Source: Cylindrotheca closterium (Eukaryota > Bacillariophyta > Bacillariophyceae > Bacillariales > Bacillariaceae). Taken from it: a DNA stretch of 64,000 nt. The stretch covers positions 541,868-605,867 of the forward strand of contig CAKOGP040000224.1 in assembly GCA_933822405.4 (NCBI GenBank). The letters run 5' to 3'. The notes under the pieces were generated by a model, which saw only the letters and a list, made by a program, of their open reading frames with translations, ran no database searches and was not told the origin of the DNA. The translations under genes were made by a program, and so were the position numbers. Positions 30,853-42,862 of the stretch are shown here, in pieces; positions within the stretch are counted from its first letter, which is position 1, and every line of letters begins with the position of its first letter.

Positions 30853-31536
30853 ATGAGCACGACGAGTAGTGATTTCCGAAAGAGCAAGGCACAATGGGTT
30901 CAACAAATGACGGCCAAGCATGATTTACTAGGAGAAGGTGAAAAGGGTGAGTTTATCCTTGTGAAATCCTTGATTTTGAATTGACGCATGTCTCGGATGG
31001 CCTCTGATGCGTTCACTCCTTCACCACGATCCATTCCCTCAAATTCATGATATATACGACATCATCACCATGGTCACGCCAATCAATACCGTAATACCTC
31101 CATCATATATACAGCCCGAGAAGCCATGAACTCATCTGGAATCACAGAGATATCTGATGCGGAAGTACAAGCTATTCCACAGAGTGCCAAGGTTCCGAAA
31201 GAATTACCAAACCATAGGAATCACTTTATAGCCAAGACCAGTATGCAGGAACAATTGCTGAACAATGGTCTCGATCCCAATTTGGCTCGGAATCCGATGT
31301 ACTTGTCACAATGTCCCTATTGCTTTCATCGAGACTCTACGACACGGATTGAAACCTTTCCGACTTGGCAAACCTGGACTTTATTTGCTGTCTTGCTGAT
31401 ACTCTTTTGGCCACTTTGTTGGATTCCACTGGTGCTCAACAACAGCAAGCAAACGGATCATTTTTGTCGAAAGTGTGGGAATCAGCTCGGCACTATACCC
31501 GCCTTTCATGATTGCTGTGTTACCACTAGAGGATAA
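30853..31536 (+). CDS. LITAF-like zinc ribbon membrane protein
   Basis: A 171-aa protein in two exons, 30853-30946 and 31115-31536. The 168-bp intron is GTGAGT...TACAG, phase 1, joining GEGEK to AREAMNSSG. The C-terminal 70 residues match the LITAF domain: CPYC near the start, a hydrophobic membrane-inserting helix (TWTLFAVLLILFWPLCWIPLVL) and FCRKCGNQLG, so two CxxC knuckles flank the helix as in LITAF proteins. These sit on the cytosolic face of endosomal or plasma membranes. The N-terminal 90 residues are polar. The ORF from ATG 31126 alone would also give the domain, so exon 1 is supported mainly by the clean splice. Confidence 0.75.
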
Positions 31537-31874
31537 CGACAAATACCCTCGTCTTCTTTTCCCACTAGTAAAATGCAATAGATCGGACGGCGACGTCGTT
31601 GGGCATATCGAATAATACCGAGTTTGTGGTGGCTTCCACAGACATTATATTGAGGCAGTCAAAGTTTTCTGCCAAAATGCCATTGAACGGGACAGGCAGG
31701 ACTCTTTTTTATATAAAACGGAGCCCCTTCCTGGACGGCAGAAAGAATGAATCATCTTATCAGTATTCTAAAATTCATAATCCAAAGTCACACACTACCA
31801 ATAGCAATGCTCATTATTACAAGGTAACGTCTAGAATGTTAGCCCGATAATATATAAGAGTCTCTTGATATTAT
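31537..31874. other. Intergenic, convergent 3' ends
   Basis: 338 bp between the LITAF-like and SohB-like gene stops. Mixed sequence with no recognisable gene. Confidence 0.4.
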
Positions 31875-34356
31875 CTACAGACGCTCTTCCATTTTCATTC
31901 TATCGGCAGTGTCATCCTGGGCCATATACCGTTGTTGGGCTTGATCCATACGTGTACCAGTCCCGCGTTCGTACAAATAATTGTCTCGGAATTCTTCCAT
32001 GACACTCGAAACCAACCATCGGACCATTCGCTTGCCCAGCGAATTGTAATTATTATTATCATTATTGCTGCTTCCTCCCTCCAGATTACTGGATGAAAAA
32101 GGCAAGAGTGACGCAAGTCCTGAAGGAATTGGTGTGGGTGCCTTGTAGGCAATCTCGTATACTTGGTACCCCTCATCGACGTATCGCAATAGGACATCGT
32201 CCACGGGACGGATTTCATCGCACAGCCCCTTTTCCAATGCCGCATCACCAAACCAAGTTTCTCCCGTGGCAACGGACTTGATATCCAAACTGGGACGGTT
32301 CTTGGCGACAAAGCCAGAGAATTGTTCCAAAATCATGGATACATCCTCCTTGGCCTTGTTGAAATCTTCCTTTGTAACCTTTTTGGTTGGGGTCAAGGTT
32401 CGTTTGAATTCTCCAGCTGTAACGGTTTGGAATTCACTGTTGGATGACAAAAAGTATGGTGGTGTGAGAGTGAATGGAATGGAATTGAAGGAATGAATCG
32501 AATGGAATGGAATCGAATCGTCATCCATCATGCATGTAATTTTTCTTCCTGTTCCAAAATTACTAGCTACCGGTAGGTACTTACATTCCCTCCCGCTTGA
32601 GACGTTCGTACACATTTGGTTGCTCGCTAATGACCCCGATGCTTCCCAAGACAGCAAACGGCGAAGCAATAATCTTGTCCGCCACACAGGTCATCATGTA
32701 CCCTCCACTGGCTGCTACTTGTTCTACCGCAATGGTCAAGAAGATTCCCTTTTCCTTGAGTCGGACCAATTGTCCTGCAGCAAGACCATATCCAGTGACC
32801 GTACCACCACCGGATTGCAATACCAAGAGTGCTTCGTCACCAGGTTTGGCGTTCCGGATAATGGCGGTCACTTCTTCTCGGAGTTCGTTCAATTGGGAGG
32901 CGGTCACATCACCAGGAAATTTCATGACAAAGAGCGATTTGGCAGCCGCATCAGCATGGTGGTCCGATTGAAGAAAAAAGGCCGAGAGTGGACGACGTTC
33001 CAATTGTTTCAGTAGACCACCAATACCACGGGCTTGCACATCTCGGAGCAAGGCAGCACGGAATCCAAGGGCACGTTCCGGTCCCACAGCAGCGACGGCT
33101 TGTTGGATAAACTCGAGTTCCAAATCTTGTAATTCACCTTGCAACTTGGACAATTCCTTGGTTACCTTTTCGGTAATCTTTTTGTTTTGTTGTTGCATCT
33201 TTTTGGCTTTTTCTTCCTTTTTCTTCTTGTCTGCCGCATCGTCACCATTATTGTCACCACCACCAATAACACCACCAGCAATAACACCAGCAATGGATTT
33301 TTCGTCATCGTCACCCTCCTGGATAACAGCAGCAGAAGCGGCAGCAGCAGGCTTGGGGTCATATGGTTTGTCCATTCCCATTTTGATAATTTCAACATCA
33401 AGACTGGCCTTGACCAACTGTCCTTCCAATTCTTGAATTTCACCCACCAAGGTTCTACCCTTGGTCAAAAAGTTCTTTTCGGCACTGAGCAAGGCAGCCT
33501 TGGCATAGGATGGAATGTTAGGAGATGATGATGATGATGATGACGTCGTCGTCGCCTCGTCGTCAGATGAGGAGGAGGATCCAAAAGAAGGTGTCAATGC
33601 CTTTTGCAAGGCCCGATCAAAGGCTTGACTGCGAAAGTCGGCAGCGGCAGAAGCTTTGGACGAAGTGGCCATCTTTAAACTAAAATCATAGGAAGCATAC
33701 TTTTCGTTAAGATTCTTGACTTGAATGTATTGCGTGGATGGGATTCCCAGATTTCGTTTTTGCTCCTTGTTGAGACCACCACCACCGCCACCGCCGGGTA
33801 GTCCACCACCAAAGCCTCCACCAAAGGGACCAGCATTACCACCAATCTTACCAGAAGCCGTGCTTCCATACAGGTCGCTGTACAGTTCGTCAATGGCATT
33901 TTTGTTTTCGAAAAAGTCATTGGCATTCCCTCCTCCTTCGCGAGACTTTTTGATAAAGAATGCCGCCACGGCCACCGTGAGGATGGTAAACAAGGCAGGA
34001 ATTCCATTGTCAATGCAGGCTCTCAAAAAGTACTGAGACAGCGGGGCATTGACAATGTCTCCGGCCACCTCGACGACGTTAGGACTTGCATGCAAGTGAC
34101 TTGCTGCTGTTCTTGTTGTTCTTGCTGCTGTTCTTGTTGTTGATCTTCTTCTACTGTTTGTTGCTGTACGACTGGAGGAAGATGCAGCAGCAATGGTTGC
34201 CGTGTGGAATGGATTATTCGTCGCTTTCTTGTGACAGTAGTAGTGACTGGTAGTAGTAGATCCCGGAGAAGTCGTAAACGCATCACTGAGGTTATTGGCG
34301 TTGTTGTCTGGTGCCAACAACAACAAAAGGCTGATGCACAAGCCGGAAAACTTCAT
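31875..34356 (-). CDS. SohB/SppA-type serine protease (peptidase S49), likely plastid
   Basis: A membrane-associated signal-peptide-peptidase-like protease, 777 aa in two exons: 34356-32585 and 32436-31875. The 148-bp intron (32437-32584) is GTAAGT...AACAG, phase 2, and joins LKREG to IEFQTVTAGEFKRTLTP. The S49 core has VLQSGGGTVTGYG, VEQVAASGGYMMTC (catalytic Ser near 548), GSIGVISEQPN, TAGEFKR (catalytic Lys near 602) and RPSLDIKSVATGETWFG. The order and the last motif fit SohB better than the double-length SppA. The N-terminus MKFSGLCISLLLLLAP is a signal peptide, with SDAF shortly after, like the diatom plastid cleavage motif. A second membrane segment (PALFTILTVAVAAFFI) and a long Lys/Gln coiled-coil insert precede the core. 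Start 34356 is chosen for the signal peptide. Confidence 0.85.
32437..32584 (-). other. Intron of the SohB-like gene with GAATG-type simple repeats
   Basis: The 148-bp intron contains a run of GGAAT/GAATC-type pentamers at about 32470-32521 on the plus strand. Splicing across it restores the S49 catalytic-lysine motif. Confidence 0.75.
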
Positions 34357-34861
34357 TGGACTATGATGTTTGAATGCGTTGGTAGCAATATTATAACTAT
34401 CTTTATTTCGTTCCTCCGATCCACTCATCCATTTCATGCTTTTGGATTCTTTTCGCTGACGTCATCTTGCAACGTTGGTCCGACTACTTCGAGCAAAAAG
34501 GGAAAGAAAAGGTAAACCAAGACTGTTCTAACACTGTTACTGTATGACACTGCTTTCTATTTCAGTCTTCCTTGCTTGTCACTAAGCCCATAGCTGAAGC
34601 GCTTCTGATACAGTTGAGTGAATGAAGGAATGCTGTCCTTCTTATAGACGACACTGAGTGACTGAGTGACTGAGTGACAGATCCATCGATTGATTGAGTG
34701 ATTGATTCATTCGGTCAGACAGTCAGTCGTATGGACATGATGAACAAGCACTAATAATACCAGCTCAGTCACAGTATCAAATCAGTCCACACCCCGCATC
34801 AGTCAACGTTTACCCAGCAGCTCGGACTATATAGAAAGAAAGAAAGAAAAAAGAAGTCTTT
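34357..34861. other. Intergenic with simple repeats
   Basis: About 0.5 kb upstream of the SohB-like gene. It contains an ACTGAGTG run at 34652-34678, GATTGATT words near 34690-34712 and an AAAG run at 34836-34852. No gene seen. Confidence 0.45.
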
Positions 34862-36127
34862 TTACGTCAATCCCGGTCGATAGGTCGACAATTCCAAATC
34901 CCAATTCATGTCGTCCCCTTGGACTTGCGAAAAATGTCGCCGTTGCTTGTAGCGTTGGGCCACAAAAAAGGCACCCGACAAGACCACAATTCCGGAGAAA
35001 ATGACAATCGGTAAGGTCATGCTTTCCACATCATCCTTGCCAATACTGCTGCCAGCACCCCCACCGCCATTATGGTGTTTGTGAGTTGGACCATGTTTGT
35101 CACGGCTGCCACCACCACCACCACCACCACCTTGATGATTACCGGATCCCTGTTGATGAGTATTGGTACCAGCACTGCCGGATCCCTGTTGATGATTATT
35201 GGTACCAGCACTGCCGGATCCTGATTGGTGATTATTGGTACCACTGCCCCCTCCTCCTCCTCCTCCTCCTCCTGATTGATGATCGCTTCCACCAGTGTCA
35301 GTCGTATGATTGCCAGTGTTATTACCAGTAGTGTGGTTACCAGCATTATCAATATTATCACTATCAGTGTGATTGCCACCATCAGTAGAATTAGAATTAG
35401 AATTCGAATTGCCAGTATGATTTCCACCACCACTAGCAGCATGAGGACCATAGGTATGATGCGGTGCTACCGAATGGTGCGGAGGAAGTGAGGACGGTTG
35501 AAGGGAAAAGGTTGGATTCACATGGAGGACATCAGCGCCGGATGGCTGTGGTGACGACACGGATGGGGAATTCTCGGCGTCGTCCGGCCATGTATACGAT
35601 TGAGACGGATACAGTGACTTGGATGGTGCCATGGATGGTGTCGCGTCGGATGCATCCCCGCCATCTGAATCATTGTCACCACCAACGTCATTGCCATCAC
35701 CATTACCATCACCATTGCCATCAAGATCGTCAAATCCAAAAGCAGTCGGTTTCATGAATGATTGATCATCACCACCACCACTGGTTGGCGACAGTGACGG
35801 AATACCGTCTCCGTCTATTCCCAATGCAGGAATTGAAGGCCTGGCACTAATGGTAGGGGCCATGGATGGAATGCCGTCGTTGAAACCGTCACTGTCATTA
35901 TTGTCATTATTCCACGGAGCTTCACCATCCTCCTCATTGCCTGACAAACCATCGACATCATTGTTGTCGTTATCCAGCAATGGCTCGTTGTCTTGGTCTC
36001 CTAAAGGATCATCATTGTCGTTCAAGTCTTGAGCGTTGATGGACGTCGACAACAACAACAACCACAATAATAAACTTATTAGAATTCTCAGGGGAATCCT
36101 AATCTGACATTTCTGATGAGCTTTCAT
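34862..36127 (-). CDS. Single-pass surface protein with low-complexity ectodomain
   Basis: A 421-aa type I membrane protein. The signal peptide is RILISLLLWLLLLSTSINA (about residues 14-32). The ectodomain opens with Asp/Asn-rich sequence, carries Pro-Ser motifs (PSMAPT, PSLSPT, PSMAPS, LYPSQS) of the type seen in many diatom surface proteins, and then Asn/Gly/His repeats (NNHQSGSGSAGT, NNHQQGSGSAGT, NTHQQGSG) and poly-Gly. A membrane helix (LPIVIFSGIVVLSGAFFVAQ) is followed by a 35-residue basic-then-acidic cytosolic tail. The Gly/His array is encoded by tandem 36-bp-scale DNA repeats near 35140-35250. Function unknown; a wall or extracellular matrix role is a guess. Confidence 0.7.
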   Translation of the reverse strand: MKAHQKCQIRIPLRILISLLLWLLLLSTSINAQDLNDNDDPLGDQDNEPLLDNDNNDVDGLSGNEEDGEAPWNNDNNDSDGFNDGIPSMAPTISARPSIPALGIDGDGIPSLSPTSGGGDDQSFMKPTAFGFDDLDGNGDGNGDGNDVGGDNDSDGGDASDATPSMAPSKSLYPSQSYTWPDDAENSPSVSSPQPSGADVLHVNPTFSLQPSSLPPHHSVAPHHTYGPHAASGGGNHTGNSNSNSNSTDGGNHTDSDNIDNAGNHTTGNNTGNHTTDTGGSDHQSGGGGGGGGGSGTNNHQSGSGSAGTNNHQQGSGSAGTNTHQQGSGNHQGGGGGGGGSRDKHGPTHKHHNGGGGAGSSIGKDDVESMTLPIVIFSGIVVLSGAFFVAQRYKQRRHFSQVQGDDMNWDLELSTYRPGLT

Positions 36128-37293
36128 TTTGTGTGTTTGGTTGGACTTTCGTTACAGTATATAATATATATATTATATTATATACTAGCTGATGCTCTAG
36201 CTAGAGCGGGTGTAGCAATAATGGAAGGGAGGAATGATTGGTAACCTACAGTACAGTATCAGTAACATACAGTATTGTAAAATAGGATGTGGTGCACCTT
36301 CACTGTTGTGAAAAATGCCGAATTTGAATGACGATGATGACGATGACGAAGTCGACTCAGTCGTATATCATTTTGGCTTCCTCGCGGTCGCGATCGCGCT
36401 CGTGAACGCAAGCCAGCACACACACAAGTGCGCGCGGCAAGCACTAGCTAGTTCCGCCACTGCAATTATTGTCCCCGCCTTTCACCTACCGGTACACGTA
36501 CCAGGTACCGGTACTATTACTGTAATACCGGTACTGTAGCTGCTTTCCTTACAAGAAGAACTGGAGGATGCAGCACATGGAGACCACAGGCATGTACCAT
36601 ACAATATTGGCGCGTTTTCAATGATGATACCACAGTGCAACATCTGCCTCCTTGCCGTAAAATCAACTCCAGCCACCGCTTCCGGCTATCGGTATGGTCC
36701 TCTGTACCTGGTACACCTTGCCGGTACCAGGTACCTTGCCCTATTTTTTTAATAAAATTATAAAACCTGAAGTGCAAACGCTTCAGTGGACCCAAGCAAC
36801 TGCGAGCTATTGGAAGTCATTCGAAACCTTGTGGAGAATCTGCTCTTTCCAGAGGAGGGAAATATTTTGCCGACTTTTTTCAAATCTGTTTCGCGTCCAG
36901 ATAAATAAGCAGAAGAAACTTTATCTGGTGCCGTCAAAGTCATGGCACTTTCACGAAAACTAGATTTTTACAGCACAAAAACCGGTCTTTCTGGTCTCCT
37001 TGAAAATGTCTGTTTAGCTATTTCAATAAATAAAAAATTAATTGATAATTGGTAGATGTATATCGATATCTGGTGAAGCGCAGCATATATATATCTACAT
37101 CTAAACATATATATATCATTGACCAGAAAACAAAGTATTCCCGGAAAGAATTTTTTTCACAAGTGCACCAAAGACCGCCCACATAGTGCCGCATCGCATC
37201 GCATCAATATCCATACAATCATACATTCATTCATTCAGCAGCCAGTAAAGACTCTGGGCATCCAATAATTAATCAATATATCCTACACGTACC
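36128..37293. other. Intergenic rich in palindromes, no gene seen
   Basis: About 1.2 kb between divergent gene starts. It holds a TA-rich block at 36165-36187, two clusters of ACCGGT/GGTACC words (36484-36538 and 36699-36735) and TA repeats near 37085-37115. No gene supported. Confidence 0.5.
36704..36734. repeat. Perfect 11-bp inverted repeat made of GGTACC words
   Basis: Arm GTACCTGGTAC (36704-36714) is the exact reverse complement of GTACCAGGTAC (36724-36734), with a 9-base loop. It belongs to the GGTACC/ACCGGT palindrome class that recurs in the intergenic parts of this window. Confidence 0.65.
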
Positions 37294-38756
37294 ATGTCTC
37301 GAAAAGACAGTAGCTTGAGGGGTAGCAACCATAGCACCACCAGGCGAAGCTTTGACTTGCTAAGTCCTCGCAACAACCGAATCGGCAGTAAAAACAAGCT
37401 TAGCCGCAAATGGCGTAGCGAGCACATACGAAGAAAGAGTCGAGAAGAGGATTTTGATGATGACAGCGTCAGCTCCTCCTCATGTTCGTTTGGTTGCGAT
37501 GACTACTACTGTCAACTATCATCCAAGAATGTGAACTTGACGGCGACGACGACAACGACGAAGCCAAGCAGTATGATTACCTTGCCTCCCAGCCCACCAG
37601 AAGGCACAGCCATGTTCAGCAACGAGTCTTTCAAGATGATATACTTGAGTTGGGATGTCATTACTAACATGGCTCAAGGGAAGCAACAAATTGGGGAAAA
37701 GCTATTCGAGTTGTAAGTCATATATGTTTTTTTGTTTCTGTATATTTGAATCTTTTGGCATTGTACAACGCCATTCTCATGAATGAATCCATCGCTTTAT
37801 GCAATCCAAACATCAGGCTCTCAGATGAAGAAGTCCCAATAGCTCGCTGGTTTGTCGGAGACAAGACGGCACATCGGACATCCTTTGTCGACATGATCGA
37901 TATGCTTGTCAGCATGCTATCACCGACAGATCTGGATTTGGTATCCGACGAATTGAAGTCGTTGGGCAAGAGGCACGCACAATACAACGAGGAACTCCTC
38001 CAAGTCTTTCTTCCTAGTTTGTTCCAACATTTGACGGATGCCTTTTGCAAGGCCCTCAAGCATTGCGTCCACGGACATTTGTTTGGACCACAACCACAAC
38101 AGCAAGAAGTAGACAATAATGAGAAGGAGGAGGAGGAGGCATCATCACCGCCATCAAATTCAAGAAAAATGTTGGCACGCAATTCCAGCCAACACGACCT
38201 CTTCAACGACGACTCGACGGATGAGTTGGAGGGCAAACGACCTAGCAACTGGAAAATGGTGGAACATGCTTGGCAAGATCTCTTTTGGTACATTCGCTGT
38301 CAAATGGAGGAGGGTGCCATGGGGGAATACCAGCATCAGCAGCAACAATTTCAAGAAGACTCTACTAGCAACAAGGAGTACAGTGTGGTATTGAAAAGTG
38401 AAGATGACGCTGCTGAAGAGAGTTCCTCAAAATGTCCCAAGCCCTGGTCATTCAGCTCCAGGTCGACGAGAAGGACATCAATGTCAAGTTTCAATAGCGC
38501 TACATCCAATATTTCCAACGACAGCGCAGCTACACCAAGTAGTGGAAGCGATGCGTCTGGTAGTCAAAAGAACAAGAAGAAAAAGACCAAGGCTATCCGC
38601 GGTCTCCCGAAGAAGCTACGATTGCTTCGACTGAATAGTATGTCTACCGACTTGGGGTTCTCCTCGAATCACCCCTCCTCCTCTAAAACGAAGCCAAAGG
38701 ACCGCGGAATGAAAATGAAACGCCGGGCTTCCATGTCATCGATCCCAACATTTTAG
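37294..38756 (+). CDS. Globin-like protein with long Ser-rich flanks (paralogue 1)
   Basis: A 452-aa protein in two exons, 37294-37712 and 37817-38756. The 104-bp intron is GTAAGT...ATCAG, phase 2, joining KLFEL to LSDEEV; the same junction occurs in the paralogue at 62066-63137. Residues about 110-260 look like a globin fold: SFKMIYLSWDVI (helix A, SW), HRTSFVDMIDMLV (helix E with His at the E7 spacing), DELKSLGKRHAQY (helix F with the proximal F8 His), and VEHAWQDLFWYIRCQM (helix H), after a Gln/Glu-rich insert. The B-D region is about 12 residues shorter than in neuroglobin, so heme binding is unproven. The first 105 and last 150 residues are Ser/Lys/Arg-rich and disordered, with RRASM-like sites. 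Assignment by eye. Confidence 0.6.
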
Positions 38757-39526
38757 TGTATAGGTTCGATTATTGTATATATTATATATTTTTTAATACC
38801 TACAGTATCCTGCCTTGCGCTATTACACATCGCTGTACCATAACTGTAATGGACGGTGGTGATTTTAAAATAGATACAGTATATTGAATATTGTTGGTGA
38901 AGGTGTCATATCACTCCCTTTCTCTGTATCGCCGACTGTCGAAAGTGCGATCAGCATCTCATCATCAGCCTACCATATCGAAATGAAAATTCAAAATCGG
39001 ATGCTTGTGAAAAGAACAAAAATGCGCGTGCTTCTATGCTTGTTTGGATGCTCTTCTTCGAGATCATGAATGAATGTTTGCAGTCTGTCTGTCACACGAA
39101 CAATGCGAAAACATAGGAGCGACGTCCTCCTAAAAATACCGTCGTCCCCCAATTCTTCTTCTCACCGACCGTGCGTTGTTCCATCGTATTACCGGAATAT
39201 CCATTTTCGTTTCCATTCAGCGTCATTTGCTTGTAGTTGGTTGTGCCTTGTGCCTTGTGCCTGATTGATTCCGATTGATTCCGATTGATTGATTCCGATT
39301 GAAACAAAGCCTTTCGGAGCGAAACCGTCGCATTGTTGAATGGAAAACACAAACTTCCTCATTTTTTTGAGAACAAACCATTGTGAAAACGAACCCTTGC
39401 TCCCTCAATAGACTCAAACTCAAACTCAAACTCAAACGCAAGGCTTCTCAAACACACAAAACTCATAAAATCTGAAGCTTCATTCATTACAGTAGGCATC
39501 GGTACCGGTAGTACTGTACGAATGCC
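38757..39526. other. Intergenic with simple repeats
   Basis: About 0.8 kb upstream of channel 1. It contains GATTGATTCC repeats at 39262-39300 and an AAACTC run at about 39414-39435, and ends in a CGGTACCGGTA palindrome and CTGTAC just before the start codon. No gene seen. Confidence 0.45.
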
Positions 39527-42397
39527 ATGTCGTTTTACTTCAACACGCCGCGGAGTTCACCGTCCAAACAGCGCCGAAGCAACGTTGACATGGCTGGCAA
39601 TGTTGGATCAGGAGGATCAGCAGGCTCGGATCATAGCCGATCTGAAACTCTCACGCCAGAGACAGATCGCATGCAAACGGATCCCACAGTTGGCTCTGGG
39701 GGCAGCCCTGTCTTAGCTGGAAAGAAGCGCATCAACGGAAGACGACAGCTCATGTCCCTTCGGGATGCAAGTACAGCGGAATCTACTATTACAACTGCTA
39801 CTGATAAATCGGAAGAGCAAGCTCCTTCTCCCGATGCGCTGCAAGGCTCGAATCATTCGGGAGACTTTTCCATCATTCACGAACTGCCCAAGATGGAAGC
39901 CAAGTCATCACATCAGCCCAATCGTGCGCGTACTTCTTCCAATGGCTCCATGTCGACCTTTAGCAGAAGCAGGCGCTCGGGTATGGCACCATCCAAGACA
40001 GGAAAGGAAGTCTCCAACGCCAAGGCTGGAAGAACCATTTTCAGTAACATCCACGCCAAGGTACAAATTCAAAAGATCAAAGAAGAGCACAAGAAGGAAT
40101 CAAACTGGTGGGAAAGACTTGTTATCTTTCCCATGAGCAACTTTTATCGAGCGTGGTGGATGTTTACAGTCATCGCTACCATTTTTACATTCTTCTTTGA
40201 AACCTATCAGATTGGTTTCCCGCCGGGTGGTTTGACCGAACCCACCTCTCCCAGCAGTGTCATGAACTATTTACTCATTACGGTATTTGGAGTGGATATG
40301 GTCATCAACTTTAATCTTGCTTTTTTCACAGAAAATGATGAATTGGTATACTCTCACCGAGACATTGCCAATCACTATTTATCCTTTTACTTTTGGATCG
40401 ATCTCATGGGGGTCATGCCGTTCTATCTCATTGCCCTCAAGATCTCGGGATACTACCAAGAAGATACCCACCTGACACAATGGCTGTCTCTGCTACGATT
40501 GCTACGGCTAGTCCGAATGAGACGCGTCAAGCAACTCTTTGACATTATCAAGTTCTCTTCCAAAGTCAGTCTCATGAGTCTGACGCTAATCCGAAATGGA
40601 GTTGCAGCAGGTGTATGGACGCATTTTGCGGCCTGTGTCTTTTTCTTTATTGCCAAGCAATACGACTTTGACCCGGACAATACGTGGATTGGTCCACATG
40701 AAGACCAATCACCCGCAGAAGTCTACATTACCACCCTTTACTGGAGTGTGGTGACATTTACCACTGTCGGCTATGGTGATTTGTCACCGGTCAATACTGC
40801 AGAGCAAATATTCTCCATGATTTACATGCTCCTGAATATCATTCTCATGTCCTACATTATTGGTTCCATCACCTTGTTGGTGGTGAAGAACGATGAAGCG
40901 ACAGGCATGTACCGAGCCAACTTGCAGACGCTCCACAACTATTGCAATGCCAATGACATGCTAGATGATGAACTCTACCCTCGACTCAAGACCCAGCTCA
41001 AGGTGGAATTCAATCACCGAGACATGGGAGATGAAATGGTGCTGAGCAAGTTCCCCAAGACAATGCGCCAAAAAGTATTGTACAAATTGTACAGTCCATG
41101 TCTCGAGGGGACCAATCTCATGAATGGTATCCGACAGCATTTCATTACCGATTTCTTGTCGGCCTGTCGCATTGTCATCTTTTCGAGTGGCGAAGAACTG
41201 CTGACACGAGGTGCTGTCAGTTCGGATCTCTTCCTTCTCGTCGAAGGCGCCGTCGAGCTCTCGTCTCCAGAACTGACCAGAGCAAGCCGCGTCCATTCGA
41301 CTCATGCCGGTGATGAAAAGGGCAAGGTACGAAGGATCATGGAAGACCAAGATTTCATTAACGAGATTTCCTTCTTTACGGAATCTCCTCAGATTGATAC
41401 GGTCCGAACCTTGACCGTTACCAAGACGCTGATCATTGCCAAGAGTGAGTACCGAGTGATTTCCAATAATCATCCCGGTAGCGTCGGAAGACTCCTTCAC
41501 AATTTGTTGCTCAAGGTGAAAGCCATTCGAGACATTCAAGAGCAGTCTCATGAGACCTCGAACATCATGCCCAAGTTGCCCAAAAGTGTTCCTGTACTCT
41601 TTGCTGGTTCGGAATTTGATGCTTCCCAAGTGAGTACCTATGACGAATCAGAGTCTGGCGAAAAGATGCCTCAAAACTTGACGGCCGCTCAAACGGAAGC
41701 GGCTCTGGCGTCCGTCCAAGATTTGGTGGAAATGCACATTAATCGGCAGCAGGATGATCACACGACACGATTCCTCTTTGCGGCAAGTCGTGACGATGTG
41801 GCTAGCATTCGTCTCATGTGCGATCAAGGTTTTGATCCCGATAGCTCCGATTACGATTCCCGCACGGCCCTCATGGTGGCCAGCATGAAGGGCAACATTG
41901 ACACGATCGAAAAATTGCTCGAGTATGGTGCGGATCCTCATTTGAAGGATCACCATGGGACCTGTGCCCTTTTGGAAGCCATTGAAAATGGACACGATGT
42001 CGCGATTGACATTTTGCTGAATGAACGCACCCATCCTGATATGCATTGGTTGGACGATGCACGAGCATCGGGTCTTTTGAACCAAGCGGTCTCGGATGGA
42101 GACATTCAAAAGCTCCAACGTCTCATCAAGGCAAATGTGAATTTGGATGCTGGTGATTATGATATGCGAAGACCCATTCACATTGCCGCTTCGGAAGGGA
42201 ACATGTCAGCCTTTCGTGTATTGGTGGAAGCTGGAGCGGACCTTATGGTGCTGGACCGATGGGGCAATTCTGTGGAAGACGATGCCAAGCGCGCCCGCAA
42301 CGGCAAGTTGGTGGATTATCTGAATCAACAGAATCTGTTTCGAAGCGATTCAAGGGGAAACCTGACACCATTGGCTGAAGAACACGCTGTTGCATGA
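39527..42397 (+). CDS. Voltage-gated potassium channel with cNBD-like and ankyrin domains, channel 1
   Basis: A 956-aa six-helix cation channel of the plant AKT/HCN-like type, single exon. After a polar 190-residue N-terminus come S1 ([15 protein letters not shown], about 209), S2-S3, an Arg-rich S4 ([18 protein letters not shown], about 320-340), the pore with the K-selective filter TTVGYGD (about 412-418), and S6. A cyclic-nucleotide-binding-like domain covers about 540-650; where the family has the phosphate-binding Arg, this protein has [10 protein letters not shown], so nucleotide binding is doubtful. Ankyrin repeats span about 745-935 (for example [16 protein letters not shown]). Acts in a membrane, moving K+ in response to voltage. 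Paralogue of channel 2 at 44166-46817, from which it differs by a 130-residue longer N-terminus. Confidence 0.92.
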   Translation: MSFYFNTPRSSPSKQRRSNVDMAGNVGSGGSAGSDHSRSETLTPETDRMQTDPTVGSGGSPVLAGKKRINGRRQLMSLRDASTAESTITTATDKSEEQAPSPDALQGSNHSGDFSIIHELPKMEAKSSHQPNRARTSSNGSMSTFSRSRRSGMAPSKTGKEVSNAKAGRTIFSNIHAKVQIQKIKEEHKKESNWWERLVIFPMSNFYRAWWMFTVIATIFTFFFETYQIGFPPGGLTEPTSPSSVMNYLLITVFGVDMVINFNLAFFTENDELVYSHRDIANHYLSFYFWIDLMGVMPFYLIALKISGYYQEDTHLTQWLSLLRLLRLVRMRRVKQLFDIIKFSSKVSLMSLTLIRNGVAAGVWTHFAACVFFFIAKQYDFDPDNTWIGPHEDQSPAEVYITTLYWSVVTFTTVGYGDLSPVNTAEQIFSMIYMLLNIILMSYIIGSITLLVVKNDEATGMYRANLQTLHNYCNANDMLDDELYPRLKTQLKVEFNHRDMGDEMVLSKFPKTMRQKVLYKLYSPCLEGTNLMNGIRQHFITDFLSACRIVIFSSGEELLTRGAVSSDLFLLVEGAVELSSPELTRASRVHSTHAGDEKGKVRRIMEDQDFINEISFFTESPQIDTVRTLTVTKTLIIAKSEYRVISNNHPGSVGRLLHNLLLKVKAIRDIQEQSHETSNIMPKLPKSVPVLFAGSEFDASQVSTYDESESGEKMPQNLTAAQTEAALASVQDLVEMHINRQQDDHTTRFLFAASRDDVASIRLMCDQGFDPDSSDYDSRTALMVASMKGNIDTIEKLLEYGADPHLKDHHGTCALLEAIENGHDVAIDILLNERTHPDMHWLDDARASGLLNQAVSDGDIQKLQRLIKANVNLDAGDYDMRRPIHIAASEGNMSAFRVLVEAGADLMVLDRWGNSVEDDAKRARNGKLVDYLNQQNLFRSDSRGNLTPLAEEHAVA

Positions 42398-42862
42398 TGA
42401 TTTGATTATGACTTTCTCCACCTGCTTTCAACAAGCATCGATCTTTGTTCCATTTTTTTTGTAATCTCTTGAATGATTAAAATAATATATTTGTATAATT
42501 TTGAATTGTAGGACTACTGTATTATATAGGTCAAGCAGCTGCCGTTTGCAATCAGCAATCAATACATAGTAGAAATGACTGTGTATTTGCATGTGCATTT
42601 GCATTAAAAAGGCATAGACAGATGGGTTTCCCAAGATTGTTTCAGTTAGTTGACGTTACAATATATTGTCTGTTGCGTAACGCGAAACGCTTTCATCATG
42701 CATAATAATAATATCAAATGGCATGGTGGCCAGGCGATTTCGAATGACTCATTCGACTGTTGTCTCAACTTCCATCCGAAAGAATGATTATAAAACCAGA
42801 AGAGAAGACGATCATCTCGCCTCTCTTAATTTTCGTTGTGTTGTCACCGAACACGAACGCAC
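42398..42862. other. Intergenic, no gene seen
   Basis: 465 bp between channel 1 and the acylphosphatase, AT-rich near 42470-42530. It should contain the acylphosphatase promoter. Confidence 0.4.

Noticed and set aside
32437..32687. A start codon inside the SohB-like intron and an extended second exon
   Set aside because: The intron borders restore the S49 catalytic-lysine motif; the upstream sequence is made of GAATG repeats.
37713..37816. A plus-strand reading through the intron giving extra residues (LYNAILMNESIALCN) in the globin-like gene
   Set aside because: There is no AG acceptor before it, it is out of frame with exon 1, and the paralogue at 62066-63137 has no such residues at the matching junction.
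39092..39441. Minus-strand frames in the GATTGATT/AAACTC repeat region
   Set aside because: They come from simple repeats (NRNQSIGINRNQ, SLSLSLSLL) and are not genes.
41648..42181. Minus-strand frame opposite the ankyrin part of channel 1
   Set aside because: It lies wholly inside a well-supported gene and has no recognisable content; the ankyrin repeat codons explain the absence of stops.
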